From NCBI RefSeq assembly GCF_031455195.1, contig NZ_JAVDSH010000002.1, forward strand, positions 248,001 through 312,000: a stretch of DNA of 64,000 bases, given 5' to 3'. Shown piece by piece: positions 49,473 to 59,370 of the stretch. Position 1 is the first letter of the stretch. Each line of letters starts with the position of its first letter. The position numbers were made by a program, and so were the translations under genes. The stretch is from Arthrobacter nitroguajacolicus_D. GTDB taxonomy: Bacteria > Actinomycetota > Actinomycetes > Actinomycetales > Micrococcaceae. The notes beneath the pieces were generated by a model, which was given only the letters and a program-made list of their open reading frames with translations, had not been told where the DNA came from and searched no databases.

Positions 49473-51374
49473 ATGTTTGCTGCTGGGGATGTTTCGCGCG
49501 TGCCTTTTGAGGTTTCGCGACTTGGCTTACGACGGCGGGTTGGCCTACGACGGCGGCGCCGGGCAGCGGCGGGAACTGTCGCCGTCGGACTGGCGCTGGG
49601 GCTGTTAATGGGAACCTCGGGTTCCCCGGCAGTGGCTGACGACCTCACCCGCGTTGTCCCCGTGGGCGATCGTCCCACGAGCGTCGCCGTGAATCCGGCC
49701 ACCAACAAGGCGTATGTTGCCACGTTTGACGGTGTTGAGGTGGTTGACGGGGAGCTCTCCGGTGGCCTCCTGTATACGGGGGACATGCCGGTGGACGTCG
49801 CGGTGAACCCTGTGACGAACAAGGTTTTCGTCAGTGAGATTGGCGGTGCTGTGGCCGTGGTTGACGGTGCCACCCGTGCGGTGACGTCCGTTCCCGTTGG
49901 CGCAAACCCCGGCGTTCTTGCCGTTAACCCGGTGACGAACAAGACCTACGTCGGGTGGCAGAACGGTGTCACGGTGATCGACGGTGCCACCCTGACTACC
50001 ACTGCTTTGCCCCTGACCGGGGCCCAGGAGATCGCGGTGAACTCGACCACCGGCAAGGTCTACGTTTTGGGAGGGGGAGTCATCAAGGTGATTGGCGCCG
50101 GTGGTGTGGTGACGTCCACCATCAGCATCGGCGCTGGCGGCATCTTGGACCTGGCCATCAACGAAACCACGAACAAGATCTACTTCACCACCCTGGGCAA
50201 GTATGGTGCGGGGGTCCGCGTGATTGATGGCATCACGGACACCGTCACCGACACGATTCCTACGGCGAACAACGTGGGCAAACTGGCCGTGAACCCGGTG
50301 ACCAATACGGTTTACGTCGCTGGGGACAGTGAAGGCATTGACGGGTTCGTGCAGGTCATCGACCCAACGACCAAAACTCAGGTCGCTCAGCTGCGGACCC
50401 CGACGCGCATCCGCGACATCCTGGTCAACTCTGCGGGCAACAAGGCCTACGCGCTCCTGAGCGGAAGGGGAGTCACCGTGGTGGATGGCGACAACCGCTT
50501 CTCCGCCGTGTTCTCCGGGCAGGATCCCCTGGACGCCGCGGTCAACCCCAACACCGGCAAGGTCTACGTTTCCAACAACGGAAGTGCCTCAGTGTCCGTG
50601 ATTGACGGCTCTGTTACGGCGCCGCTCAGGAACGACTTCAACGGCGACTCCTTTGCTGACGTACTGGCGCGCGACGTGTCCGGGGCTTTGTGGCTCTACC
50701 CGGGGAACGGATCGGGTGGCTGGCTTCCGCGCATTCAGGTGGGTCAGGGCTGGAACGTCATGACTGCCCTGGTCGCGCCGGGCGACTTCAACGGCGATTC
50801 GCTTGCCGATGTTTTGGCGCGCGATAGCTCCGGGGCTTTGTGGCTCTACCCGGGCAACGGTGCCGGCGGGCTTGGAACCCGGGTGCTGGTTGGCAGCGGC
50901 TGGGAAAACCTGAGTGCCATAGAGCCCATCAACTTCTTTGGCGCAGGCTTTGGGGACGTCGTGGCCCGCGACCGGGGCGGAGCCTTGTGGCTTTACCGGG
51001 GCGACGGCAAAGGTGGCTGGTTGCCGCGGATGTGGGTCGGCTCCGGGTGGTCGGCGATGTCCGAAATCACCGGCGCAGGCGACTTCAACGGCGACGGCGT
51101 AACCGACCTCGTCGCTCGCGACAGCGCCGGAACCTTGTGGCTTTACCCGCCCACGGGAATCAGCGGATGGCTGCCCCGTCAAGTTACCGGGCAAGGCTGG
51201 AACAGCATGAACTCGCTGGTTGGGCCCGGCGATTTCGACGGCGACGGACGCGCCGATCTGTTGGCCCGGGACTCCGGCGGTGGGCTGTGGCTGTACTCCG
51301 GCCAAGGGGGATCGGCATGGCCCACGGCGACGCAGGTTGGGGCCGGGTGGAATGTGATGACGGCGATTATCTGA
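49473..51374 (+). CDS. Secreted protein with beta-propeller and C-terminal VCBS/FG-GAP repeats
   Basis: The protein has 633 residues. A long basic signal peptide (RRRRRAAAGTVAVGLALGLL) ends near AVADD. A YVTN-type beta-propeller region (about 60-380) repeats AVNPVTNKVFVS-like units, such as VAVNPATNKAYVATFDGVEV. Then five repeats of about 48 residues follow the pattern GDFNGDSLADVLARDSSGALWLYPGNG, like FG-GAP/VCBS modules with a Ca-binding DxNGDGxxD. It is probably exported and cell-wall linked or released. Ligand unknown. Its position next to polysaccharide genes fits a surface role. Confidence 0.85.
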   Translation: MFAAGDVSRVPFEVSRLGLRRRVGLRRRRRAAAGTVAVGLALGLLMGTSGSPAVADDLTRVVPVGDRPTSVAVNPATNKAYVATFDGVEVVDGELSGGLLYTGDMPVDVAVNPVTNKVFVSEIGGAVAVVDGATRAVTSVPVGANPGVLAVNPVTNKTYVGWQNGVTVIDGATLTTTALPLTGAQEIAVNSTTGKVYVLGGGVIKVIGAGGVVTSTISIGAGGILDLAINETTNKIYFTTLGKYGAGVRVIDGITDTVTDTIPTANNVGKLAVNPVTNTVYVAGDSEGIDGFVQVIDPTTKTQVAQLRTPTRIRDILVNSAGNKAYALLSGRGVTVVDGDNRFSAVFSGQDPLDAAVNPNTGKVYVSNNGSASVSVIDGSVTAPLRNDFNGDSFADVLARDVSGALWLYPGNGSGGWLPRIQVGQGWNVMTALVAPGDFNGDSLADVLARDSSGALWLYPGNGAGGLGTRVLVGSGWENLSAIEPINFFGAGFGDVVARDRGGALWLYRGDGKGGWLPRMWVGSGWSAMSEITGAGDFNGDGVTDLVARDSAGTLWLYPPTGISGWLPRQVTGQGWNSMNSLVGPGDFDGDGRADLLARDSGGGLWLYSGQGGSAWPTATQVGAGWNVMTAII

Positions 51375-51711
51375 CGCGGGGATCCTGTTAGAAGCTTCTG
51401 CGCCTTGGGCTGTGCACAAGTCAGGGCTGCTGAGTATTGCTCATACACAATTCAACGAAGTCGAAGGCGAGGTGGAGATGCTCGGCGCTTAAGTCGGTCT
51501 TGCTCCTCGGATGGGAATTGGCTGGAATCGTCGAGCTTCCGTGACGCTGGTACATGTCATGCCCGCCGTCAAGCGGACTTATTGGGCCGTTCACGAGGCG
51601 GGAACGTAACGACCCGGGCCTGAGGGCCAGCGTTGGCCAAGGCGTCCGATACAGTTTCGATAGGCAGGACGCGCATGGGTTCAGAGACTAGTAAATGGGG
51701 AGTGCCAGGAC
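51375..51711. other. Intergenic stretch before the restriction-modification gene
   Basis: No gene or strong hairpin is seen. Its downstream part is more AT-rich, and it is the likeliest place for the left edge of the genomic island that follows. Confidence 0.4.
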
Positions 51712-54700
51712 ATGTCTGGTGGTAAGCAGGCTATCGATCTCTACGTTGAGGAGATCTTGCAACAACTTTCGACAGGGCATGCACGTGAGCATGCGTACCG
51801 GCCAGCGTTCAAAGCTCTGATGGAGTCACTGGAGAACATCCGCGCCGTCAACGATCCTAAGCGCAGCGAGAATGGCAATCCTGATTTCATCTTCTTGTCT
51901 GCCAACAACGCTGCCATCGTTCGAGGCTACGCGGAAACCAAGGATGTTACCGTTTCGCTTGCCTCGGTAGCCGATTCGGAACAGATGCGTAGGTACGCAG
52001 GATACAAGAGTCTCATTCTGACCAACTACATCGATTTCACCTTTTACCGGACGGGCGAAGCGTACAAATCGGTGACCCTCGGCACGCTCCAGGGCAACGT
52101 CTTGGTAGAAAATTCTGGTGCGAGGGACGAGCTGTTGCGGGAGCTTAAGGCGTTTGTGCAACTACCCCCAACCGCCATCAGAAGCGGTAGTCGACTCTCC
52201 GCAATCATGGGTAGCAACGCGTTGCGGATCCGAGAGAACGTGAGCTACTTCCTAACCGAGAACGACGACCCAACGGGCGAATTGAAGCGGATGCACAAGG
52301 TCGTCAAGAATCTTTTGGTTCATGACCTCAGCGTCCGCGACTTCGCGGATATGTACGCACAGACACTGGTATATGGGCTGTTCATCGCTCGATACGGTGA
52401 TGCTTCGCCAGCTGACTTTTCCCGGGCTGAAGCACGTGAGCTGATTCCCGCCACAAACCCCTTCCTCAGGGCCTTTTTCGATCACATTGCGGGAACAGGA
52501 TTTGACGTTCGGCTGAGGTACATCATCGATGACTTGTGCGACGTGTTCCGGGCTAGTGACGTTCGGTATGTTGTCAACCGTCACTTGGGTGCACGTAGGG
52601 AGAACGGCAAAGACCCGAAAGACCCGATTATCCACTTCTATGAAGACTTCCTGGCGAGCTACGACCCAGATAAGCGTCGAGCCCTAGGTGTGTACTACAC
52701 GCCCAGACCAGTAGTGAAGTTCATCGTACGACGGGTTAACGAAGTACTTATCGAACATTTTGATATTGCTGACGGATTGGCTGACACATCCCAGACCAAG
52801 GCTGCTGTGGCACTTCAGGGGAAGACCAAGACAGTGTCACTTCCCCGTGTCCAAATACTAGATCCAGCGACTGGCACCGCAACTTTTTTGGATCAAGTCG
52901 TTCGTTTTGTGCGCGAACGCTTTAAAGGCCAAGAGGGCGCTTGGTCGAGCTACGCGAAGTCCAAACTGCTACCTCGCCTGCACGGATTTGAACTGATGAT
53001 GGCTTCTTATACGGTTGGACATCTCAAACTGGGGATGACACTGGCTGAAACCGGCGTAACCGACGTCAGAGAGCGTCTCGGGATCTACCTTACGAACACT
53101 CTTGAAGAAGGAAGTTCCGCCGCTCCGGACCTCTTTAGCACACTCGGTCTTTCGGCAGCAATAACGGAGGAGTCTCGGCGCGCGGCAGAACTTAAGAATG
53201 ACCATCCCGTCATGGTAGTTATTGGAAATCCTCCTTATTCCGGTGTGAGCTATAACAAAACGGAATACGCTGACGGGCTGATTGCCAACTACAAGCGCGA
53301 GCCTGGAAGTAAGAACAAGCTCAAAGAAAAAAAGCATCGCCTTGATGATGACTATGTAAAATTTATTGCTTTTGCGGAGTCTGTGATTAACAGGACCGGC
53401 GAAGGGGTGATGGCCATGATTACCAACCATGGCTACATAGACAATGCCTCCTATCGAGGTATGCGATGGCATCTGATGAAGTCATTTGACCATATATACA
53501 TTTATGACCTGCACGGAAACATGACCAAGAAGGAATTGAAGTCCGATGGCTCGCCCGATGAGAATGTCTTCGACATCAGGCAAGGCGTTAGTATAATCAT
53601 CGCTTGCAAGAATGGCGACCGGGGTACCAAACTCGCGCGGGTCTACCATGCCGATATGTGGGGAACGCGGCAACAAAAGTTCGATGCTTTGGGTAGCGAT
53701 GTCGAAGTTAGTGAGATATACCCCCAAAAGCCGATGTACCTATTTAACCGTAGGACATTTGAAAGTGCCACCTACGAAGACGGTGTTCAAGTTGACCGCC
53801 TCTTTACGCTGGGAACCAGTGGTGTGCAGACCTCACGAGACAGCTTGGTCGTAGAGTTTACTAAGCAAGAGCTCACGGAGAGGCTGAGAGATTTTGCCGA
53901 CGTACGCCGGTCTGATGACGAGATTCGTACCAAGTACTTTCCGAAAGCCAAAAAGACAGGTAATTTCCTTCCGGGCGACACCCGCGGTTGGAAGCTTCCC
54001 GAAAAGCGCGCACTAATTCGCAGTTCTGATTTGGATGAAGATGTGCAACCCTACGGGTACCGTCCATTCGATGTTCGCTATGCTGGAATTGGGCCTACAT
54101 ATGCTGATTGGCCCCGCACGAAAGTCATGTCGAACATGGATTTCCCGAATGTCAGCCTTATCGTCGGTAGAGAGGGAAAGGCTGTCGGCGGTGGTGAATG
54201 GAACATCGTCTTTGTGGAAGACGTCATCTCCGACCTGAACCTATTTTACCGGGGCGGTGGTGTGGTGATGCCACTTTATCGGTACACCAGTGATGGCCAC
54301 TATCTCGGGGCAAATATTGAACCAGGTGCCCTAAAGCAGCTCTTGAAGAATATTGGAAAATATGAGTTTGCTGATCTGTACAGTGATGATTCGCATCATC
54401 CCGAGGCTGGGATAATTACCCCTCTTCAGGTTTTCGACTATGTCTACGGCGTGCTGCACTCCACGGAGTATAGGCAGGTAAACAAGAACTATCTAGATGT
54501 TGATTTCCCAAAAATCACGCCTCCGCTTAGTAGTGAGTCTTTTCAGCGCACGGCCGAAATGGGAAAGAAGATACGCAGGCTACACTTGGATCTTGAGTCA
54601 TTACCGCTCAATCTCGGTACTACGTATCCAGTTGTTGGTTCGAATATTGTATCTTTCATCAGACGGCATGAATCTAGGGTTTGGATCAACGATGTCCAAT

Positions 54701-54912
54701 ACTTTGGCGGCATCGATGATGAAGTTTGGGAAACACCTGTCGGCGGGTATCAGGTCATGCACAAGTGGCTGAAAGACAGGGTCGGACGTGAACTGACTGA
54801 CGTGGACATAAGGTACTACCAGACCATCGCTTACCGCCTGCGAGCTGTTCGAGACATCGTCGAGTTGCATACGTTGGAGGAGGCTGCGGATGCTGATGAC
54901 TTTGCCATGTAA
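51712..54912 (+). CDS. Single-chain restriction-modification enzyme (type IIG/ISP-like)
   Basis: The protein has 1066 residues. The N-terminal nuclease part has PDFIF at residues 57-61 and ETK at 75-77, a PD-X-E-X-K site. After a helical linker, the N6-adenine methylase has motif I DPATGTATFL from residue 384 and motif IV NPPYSG from residue 506. The C-terminal third (about 700-1066) is the likely target recognition domain, ending LHTLEEAADADDFAM. No helicase motifs are seen, so it is shorter than canonical type ISP enzymes (about 1500 residues). It probably both methylates and cuts. It is the first gene of the island and lies 80 bp upstream of the ABC-3C operon, which may be cotranscribed. 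Confidence 0.88.
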   Translation: MSGGKQAIDLYVEEILQQLSTGHAREHAYRPAFKALMESLENIRAVNDPKRSENGNPDFIFLSANNAAIVRGYAETKDVTVSLASVADSEQMRRYAGYKSLILTNYIDFTFYRTGEAYKSVTLGTLQGNVLVENSGARDELLRELKAFVQLPPTAIRSGSRLSAIMGSNALRIRENVSYFLTENDDPTGELKRMHKVVKNLLVHDLSVRDFADMYAQTLVYGLFIARYGDASPADFSRAEARELIPATNPFLRAFFDHIAGTGFDVRLRYIIDDLCDVFRASDVRYVVNRHLGARRENGKDPKDPIIHFYEDFLASYDPDKRRALGVYYTPRPVVKFIVRRVNEVLIEHFDIADGLADTSQTKAAVALQGKTKTVSLPRVQILDPATGTATFLDQVVRFVRERFKGQEGAWSSYAKSKLLPRLHGFELMMASYTVGHLKLGMTLAETGVTDVRERLGIYLTNTLEEGSSAAPDLFSTLGLSAAITEESRRAAELKNDHPVMVVIGNPPYSGVSYNKTEYADGLIANYKREPGSKNKLKEKKHRLDDDYVKFIAFAESVINRTGEGVMAMITNHGYIDNASYRGMRWHLMKSFDHIYIYDLHGNMTKKELKSDGSPDENVFDIRQGVSIIIACKNGDRGTKLARVYHADMWGTRQQKFDALGSDVEVSEIYPQKPMYLFNRRTFESATYEDGVQVDRLFTLGTSGVQTSRDSLVVEFTKQELTERLRDFADVRRSDDEIRTKYFPKAKKTGNFLPGDTRGWKLPEKRALIRSSDLDEDVQPYGYRPFDVRYAGIGPTYADWPRTKVMSNMDFPNVSLIVGREGKAVGGGEWNIVFVEDVISDLNLFYRGGGVVMPLYRYTSDGHYLGANIEPGALKQLLKNIGKYEFADLYSDDSHHPEAGIITPLQVFDYVYGVLHSTEYRQVNKNYLDVDFPKITPPLSSESFQRTAEMGKKIRRLHLDLESLPLNLGTTYPVVGSNIVSFIRRHESRVWINDVQYFGGIDDEVWETPVGGYQVMHKWLKDRVGRELTDVDIRYYQTIAYRLRAVRDIVELHTLEEAADADDFAM

Positions 54913-54992
54913 GAGAGGACCGGGCATGGTTGAAGGCGCGCTCAGTCCTTTCGCCTCCGCTATCAATGCGCCGGAAGGTAGCGTTGGTGGCT

Positions 54993-55919
54993 ATGCCTAG
55001 TGACTTTGAGATTGCGTTCTTCCATAGTGTGTTCAGCATCAGGTGCATCCGCGCCGTGGGGAACGCCTGGGAAGAGTTCGTCGGAGAGGGCATGTCGGCG
55101 AAATACGGTGCAGACTTTCTGCAGGTGGACGCATCGGGGCGTGGCGACAAAGGCTGCGACGGCTACGTCAACGGCTTGATGTTGGCGTGTTATGGAGCCA
55201 CCAGTCCCTCCGAGTCCTATGTCGCTCAGAAGATCACGGGTGACTATGCAAAAGCAGCACTGCATTGGGGAACGGAGATGGAGACGTGGGCGTTTGTGCA
55301 CAACAATGCCAATGGTCTTCCCACACTCGCCGCTCGGAAAATGATGGAGATGCGACGGGCATCATTGCCCCATGTTATCGAGCATTGGCCACCTCAAGTG
55401 CTCTGGGATAACGTTTTCGCCGAGCTTGAACGGGCTAAGCTGGTTCGAATCCTCGGTATTCCTCCGTCTGACCGCCCGGCTGAAATGTCCTATATTGCCC
55501 AGTGCGTGAAAGCGCTGTCGAGAACAAGAATGATTGAAGATCTTGATGACGTTCAGCCCGTCCCCGTTGGAAAACTTGAGTATAACAACTTTGAGCCCTC
55601 TACGGTTGACCTGATAACAGAAGCGAAAAATCACACCCATCACGTCCGGTACTACTTTCGCCAAGCGACTCCCGGTGAACAGTTCCAGGTCTCGGAGAAT
55701 CTACGAATGCGGTACGACGGGCTGACTGCCAGGTTGGAATCAGCTGACGAGGTCTTTCATCATTTATGCGATGACTTGATAGCTGAAGCAGACTTCGAAG
55801 AATCCATGGTTGATCAGGAACAGCAGCGTAGTGCTGCAATCCTAGTGGTCACTCACTTCTTTGAGTCGTGCCTACTTTTCGAAATGCCCGAGGAAGGCGA
55901 CCATGCTACTGCCGTCTAA
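54993..55919 (+). CDS. ABC-3C system effector-like protein with restriction-like nuclease fold
   Basis: The protein has about 308 residues. The N-terminal part has AWEEFVGEGMSAKYGADFLQ and GRGDKGCDGYVNGLMLACYG, the GDKGxDGY pattern seen in PD-(D/E)XK-like effectors of conflict systems, with Glu, Asp and a following hydrophobic strand. Residues about 140-308 are helical and presumably bind the partner proteins. It overlaps the middle component gene by 17 bp. The ABC-3C (ABC three-component) system is a class predicted for phage defence from ABC ATPase classification; the exact effector subtype here is inferred. The ATG at 54993 starts the conserved region. Confidence 0.78.
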   Translation: MPSDFEIAFFHSVFSIRCIRAVGNAWEEFVGEGMSAKYGADFLQVDASGRGDKGCDGYVNGLMLACYGATSPSESYVAQKITGDYAKAALHWGTEMETWAFVHNNANGLPTLAARKMMEMRRASLPHVIEHWPPQVLWDNVFAELERAKLVRILGIPPSDRPAEMSYIAQCVKALSRTRMIEDLDDVQPVPVGKLEYNNFEPSTVDLITEAKNHTHHVRYYFRQATPGEQFQVSENLRMRYDGLTARLESADEVFHHLCDDLIAEADFEESMVDQEQQRSAAILVVTHFFESCLLFEMPEEGDHATAV

Positions 55920-56166
55920 GTACGTACAGGCCGATCAGGCATTGGTATCCGTGGGTGGACAAATCCTTCTGCAACTAGACAAACCACGAACAGTTCCTGA
56001 TGTCTGGCGACGCGTGAACAAGTGGCGCAGAGAACACGGGATGCAGTCATTTGTTCCTTTTTGGTGGTTCTCATTAGCAATGGACGTAGTCTTCACCATT
56101 GGAGCCATTGACATTTCTAACGGACAACTCATGAGGGTGGACAGTGCTAACTCGACTGGAAAGTGA
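55903..56166 (+). CDS. ABC-3C system middle component
   Basis: This 87-residue protein reads LLPSKYVQADQALVSVGGQI, VPDVWRRVNKWRREHG and FVPFWWFSLAMDVVFTIGAI. That pattern resembles the middle component type 6 of ABC-3C systems (LLP.K...ALL.VGA.IL then WF.LALDLLYALGAI). It overlaps the genes on both sides by 17 and 23 bp, which shows tight co-expression. It likely bridges the ATPase and effector. The subtype number is from memory of the family pattern. Confidence 0.8.
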   Translation: MLLPSKYVQADQALVSVGGQILLQLDKPRTVPDVWRRVNKWRREHGMQSFVPFWWFSLAMDVVFTIGAIDISNGQLMRVDSANSTGK

Positions 56167-57844
56167 CCTGCCGAATTTTAAGTCAGCACAGTTTGAACCT
56201 GGATTGAACATTGCAGTCGCTGAGCGTACACGTACTGCCAGTGCTTCTGACAGCAGAAATGCCGTCGGTAAAAGCAGTCTTGTAAGAACGCTGGACTTCT
56301 TGCTCGGTTCATCCGCTGGTGTGGAACATGTCCTGCGTCGGCTCGAACTTGCGGGGTACACGTTCGAACTGACATTGGAAGCGGGGACCCAACCCGTAGT
56401 TATCAAGAGAGCCGGTGAGGCTCCTAACTTAGTAGAGCTGAATGGGCAGAATGTCAATCTAGCCGCACTTAATAGCTTTCTCGGTTCGGAGCTCTTCGGC
56501 CTTACCGGAGAACCGGGGGAGCCGACATACCGGCAGCTCATAAGCTACTACCTTCGAAGTGAGGCTGACGGCGCATTCCAAGATGCGACCAGGACACATT
56601 CGCGGCAATCCAACATCACGGTCCAAGGTCCATTGGCATATCTGTTTGGCTTGGACCTGCGCGTTCCTGCCAGAGCGCGGGAAATATTCAATTCCAAGAA
56701 AAGCACAAAGGCGCTAAGGGACGCGGCAAAGGACCCTGTCTTTGGTCGTGCGATGGGTTCGGTGGCTCAGCTCGAAGCGGAGATTGCAACTCTCTCGCTA
56801 GAACGCGGAAGCCTGGAGCGGCAGCTAGACGGCTTTCGTGTGGTTGATAGGTACTCCGAAAGCCTACGGACAGCGGAGGACTTATCACGGGCCATTAGGA
56901 AAGAGAATGATGCGGCAACTGTTGCTTTACGCCGAGTCAGGGATCTTGAGCACTCACTCACGGAAGAAGATGGTCAGCAGCCAGACCAGAGCTATCTGGC
57001 AGGAATCTATGAGCAGGTAGGCGTCTTGTTCCCAGAACGCGCTATAAGGAGTTTCGCCGCCGTGGCGGAGTTCCACGATTCGGTAGTGCGAAACAGACGA
57101 GCCTACTTGGGCGACGAACTTGCCGACGCCAAGAGCCAGCTTGAGGCTAGGAGTTCGCGGATCGCTGAGCTGGATTCCGAGCGTGCCGAGCTCATGATTC
57201 TTCTCCGGGAAGGCGGGGCCCTTGAGACTTTTCAAGAGATGCAGAAGGATCTCGGCGCAACTGAAGGTAGGATCGCGGAGCTGCGAGAACGTCTAAGCTC
57301 TGTTCAAGCGCTCAAGGAAGCGCAAACGTTCCTCAATAAACAATCGCAGGCCTTGGAAGATACAACAAAGAATGACCTTGAGCAGCGCCGGGAGCAGGTC
57401 GAGGGGATAAGAAACCTGTTCAGCGAATACGCCTACGATATATATGGAAGCCGTCGTCCAGCGACTCTCGGAATCCGCGAAAGCGACCACGGCTACCTGT
57501 TCACGCCAACTTTGGGGGGCGACGATAGCGCGGGTGTGAAGAGCATTGAGATTTTCTGCTTTGATCTTGCCATGGCCGTCATCGCAAAACGAGCTGGACA
57601 TGGCCCCGACTTTCTAGTCCACGACAGTCACTTGTATGATGCCGTTGAGGCTAGGCAGATTGCTAGTGCCCTCGATCTCGCTTCTCGTGTCTGTGCCGCC
57701 GAGGACATGCAGTACGTTGTGGGCATGAACTCCGACGATCTAGAAAAGGCAAGGGCTATGTCCACTGGGCTAGTTTTCCATCAGTGCGCCACAATGACGG
57801 ATGAGTACGAGCAAGGTGGCCTTTTCGGGGTCCGCTTCAACTAG
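56144..57844 (+). CDS. ABC-3C system ATPase (DUF2326-like)
   Basis: The protein has 566 residues. SDSRNAVGKSSLVRTLDFLL is the P-loop near the N-terminus (about 36-55), with the relaxed NAVGKSS form. A long coiled coil (about 210-420) follows, for example QLEAEIATLSLERGSLERQL. The C-terminal DUF2326-type segment ends KSIEIFCFDLAMAVIAKRAG and DFLVHDSHLYDAVEARQIAS, where the Asp and following His resemble Walker B. It resembles RecN/SMC-type ATPases that sense nucleic acid, and is the ATPase of the three-gene unit. Start is GTG at 56144, overlapping the middle component gene. Confidence 0.85.
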   Translation: MLTRLESDLPNFKSAQFEPGLNIAVAERTRTASASDSRNAVGKSSLVRTLDFLLGSSAGVEHVLRRLELAGYTFELTLEAGTQPVVIKRAGEAPNLVELNGQNVNLAALNSFLGSELFGLTGEPGEPTYRQLISYYLRSEADGAFQDATRTHSRQSNITVQGPLAYLFGLDLRVPARAREIFNSKKSTKALRDAAKDPVFGRAMGSVAQLEAEIATLSLERGSLERQLDGFRVVDRYSESLRTAEDLSRAIRKENDAATVALRRVRDLEHSLTEEDGQQPDQSYLAGIYEQVGVLFPERAIRSFAAVAEFHDSVVRNRRAYLGDELADAKSQLEARSSRIAELDSERAELMILLREGGALETFQEMQKDLGATEGRIAELRERLSSVQALKEAQTFLNKQSQALEDTTKNDLEQRREQVEGIRNLFSEYAYDIYGSRRPATLGIRESDHGYLFTPTLGGDDSAGVKSIEIFCFDLAMAVIAKRAGHGPDFLVHDSHLYDAVEARQIASALDLASRVCAAEDMQYVVGMNSDDLEKARAMSTGLVFHQCATMTDEYEQGGLFGVRFN

Positions 57845-57886
57845 GCTTCGACGCATCTTGGCTCTCTTTCTTCCTGATGTGGACCG

Positions 57887-58810
57887 TTAGGATAATGCCT
57901 TGGCGACGTCGTATCCCGCAGACTTCGCCAGCGTTCCTCGCGCCCGGTCATACCGGCGTGTCGTGCGAGGGTCAGCATGTCCCATGCTGTCCTGGAGGTC
58001 ATGCAGGGTGGTCCCTGCATCCAGTGCCAGCGTGGCAAACGTATGCCGCAGTGAGTGAGGGCTGATCCGTCCTTCCAATCCGCTTGCTCGCGCCAACCGT
58101 TGCACCGTACGAAATGCCTCCGACGATGCCCACCGCTTCCCGGTGGCCGTACTGAACAGCGGTCTACCGGCGCCTGCTCTGCCGAGTGCTAACTCGACGC
58201 CGCTGGCTCCCAAGTAGACATCGAGCGCTTGCACCGCAGGGGCCGGCACCGCCACCTTGCCATTTTTGCCGCCCTTACGTAGGACGCTTAGTGTCCGGTG
58301 CCCGGAGTCGTGCCCATAGTCGGTTGCGCTAGCATTTAGCGCCTCACTGAGTCGGATGCCCGTAAACAGCAGGAGTGATACGAGAGCGTGGGAGCGCGGG
58401 CCGTCAGCCTGTGCCGCTGCCAGCAGTGCCCGTGCCTGGTCTTTGGTCATACCCTCAGTGCTTGAGTGGTCAGCGTCCACCTTGGGACGCTTCACCAGCT
58501 CCACCGGATTCCCCCCGCCGATCCCGCCAGCGGATACCGCGTAACGGTAGAAGCTGGAGAGCGCGGCCAGCCTAGCCGCGATCGTGGCAGGGGACAGATT
58601 TGCCAGCGTGTGCCGGTAGCCGTCGATGATTGGGCGCTTCACTTTCAGCAGGTCCATTCCCCTGGCGTCCAACCATGAGCAGAAGTCAGTCATGCTCCGG
58701 CTGTAGGCGCGGAGCGTGTGAGGTGAACTCTGCGCCAGCTTCCAAGCCGCAATGATGTGGCCGTGCCGTTGCTCATTCCCTGTCGGTCCGGTGATCGGCT
58801 CAAGTTTCAT
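57887..58810 (-). CDS. Tyrosine recombinase (integrase)
   Basis: The protein has about 307 residues. An N-terminal SAM-like core-binding domain (SPHTLRAYSRSMTDFCSWLD) precedes the catalytic domain with R at LFTGIRLSEALNAS, H-x-x-R at HSLRHTFATLALDA, H at SMGHADPRTT, and the nucleophile Tyr in RRYDRARG. All catalytic residues are present, so it is probably active. It resembles XerC/D and integrases of actinobacterial elements. I chose the ATG at 58810; frames upstream lack homology. It lies between the ABC-3C operon and unknown cargo. Confidence 0.9.
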   Translation of the reverse strand: MKLEPITGPTGNEQRHGHIIAAWKLAQSSPHTLRAYSRSMTDFCSWLDARGMDLLKVKRPIIDGYRHTLANLSPATIAARLAALSSFYRYAVSAGGIGGGNPVELVKRPKVDADHSSTEGMTKDQARALLAAAQADGPRSHALVSLLLFTGIRLSEALNASATDYGHDSGHRTLSVLRKGGKNGKVAVPAPAVQALDVYLGASGVELALGRAGAGRPLFSTATGKRWASSEAFRTVQRLARASGLEGRISPHSLRHTFATLALDAGTTLHDLQDSMGHADPRTTRRYDRARGTLAKSAGYDVAKALS

Positions 58811-58923
58811 ATGCACATGATAACTGACATTATCGTGGGTGTGCGTCAGGCGTACCATCGCGTTTTAGAATGTAGGAGGGTGCGGGCTCTGCATCTCTCA
58901 CCACTGTTGCTAGGAGATTTGCT

Positions 58924-59370
58924 TTGACGGAAACGCTTGGAACTGTGCGGATAGTAGCTGGAACTCCTGGAGAGGGAACCGACGCACACGGGGAAGAATC
59001 GTTTTACTATCCCAGTTCGACGCCAGATATTGCCAAGCTTTTTCGAGAGCGCGGGTTGAGTGTCGAGTTTGAGCACGACCAGGCCGACCGTCGGTACACG
59101 AGTCTTCACTCCGCTGAGTTTTGGCTACCCGTAGTTTGTCTCAGCCTCCAGGTTCTGCAGTCAGTGGGGGAGGGGCTCCTCACAAGTGTGATCCAAGATT
59201 GGATAGGCAGGGCTGACTCTGAAACCTCTACTTTGCACGTTACCTACCGGATCTCTCGCCCGAACGGCGAAGAGCGCGAGTTCTCGGCAACCGGACCCGG
59301 CGGCGAGGTAATGGAAGCTCTCGACGTCTTTGAAAGGAAGCAGCTTGGCCTCGGCGAGATTGAGGCATGA
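58924..59370 (+). CDS. Island protein of unknown function 1
   Basis: The protein has 148 residues and I do not recognise it. One hydrophobic segment FWLPVVCLSLQVLQSVGEGL (about 67-86) could be a membrane helix or a buried core; the C-terminal half has LHVTYRISRPNGEEREFSAT as a beta stretch. The TTG start is backed by AGGAG 8 bp upstream. It overlaps the next gene by about 26 bp, so the two are coupled. The position between two integrases marks it as mobile cargo. Confidence 0.65.
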   Translation: MTETLGTVRIVAGTPGEGTDAHGEESFYYPSSTPDIAKLFRERGLSVEFEHDQADRRYTSLHSAEFWLPVVCLSLQVLQSVGEGLLTSVIQDWIGRADSETSTLHVTYRISRPNGEEREFSATGPGGEVMEALDVFERKQLGLGEIEA

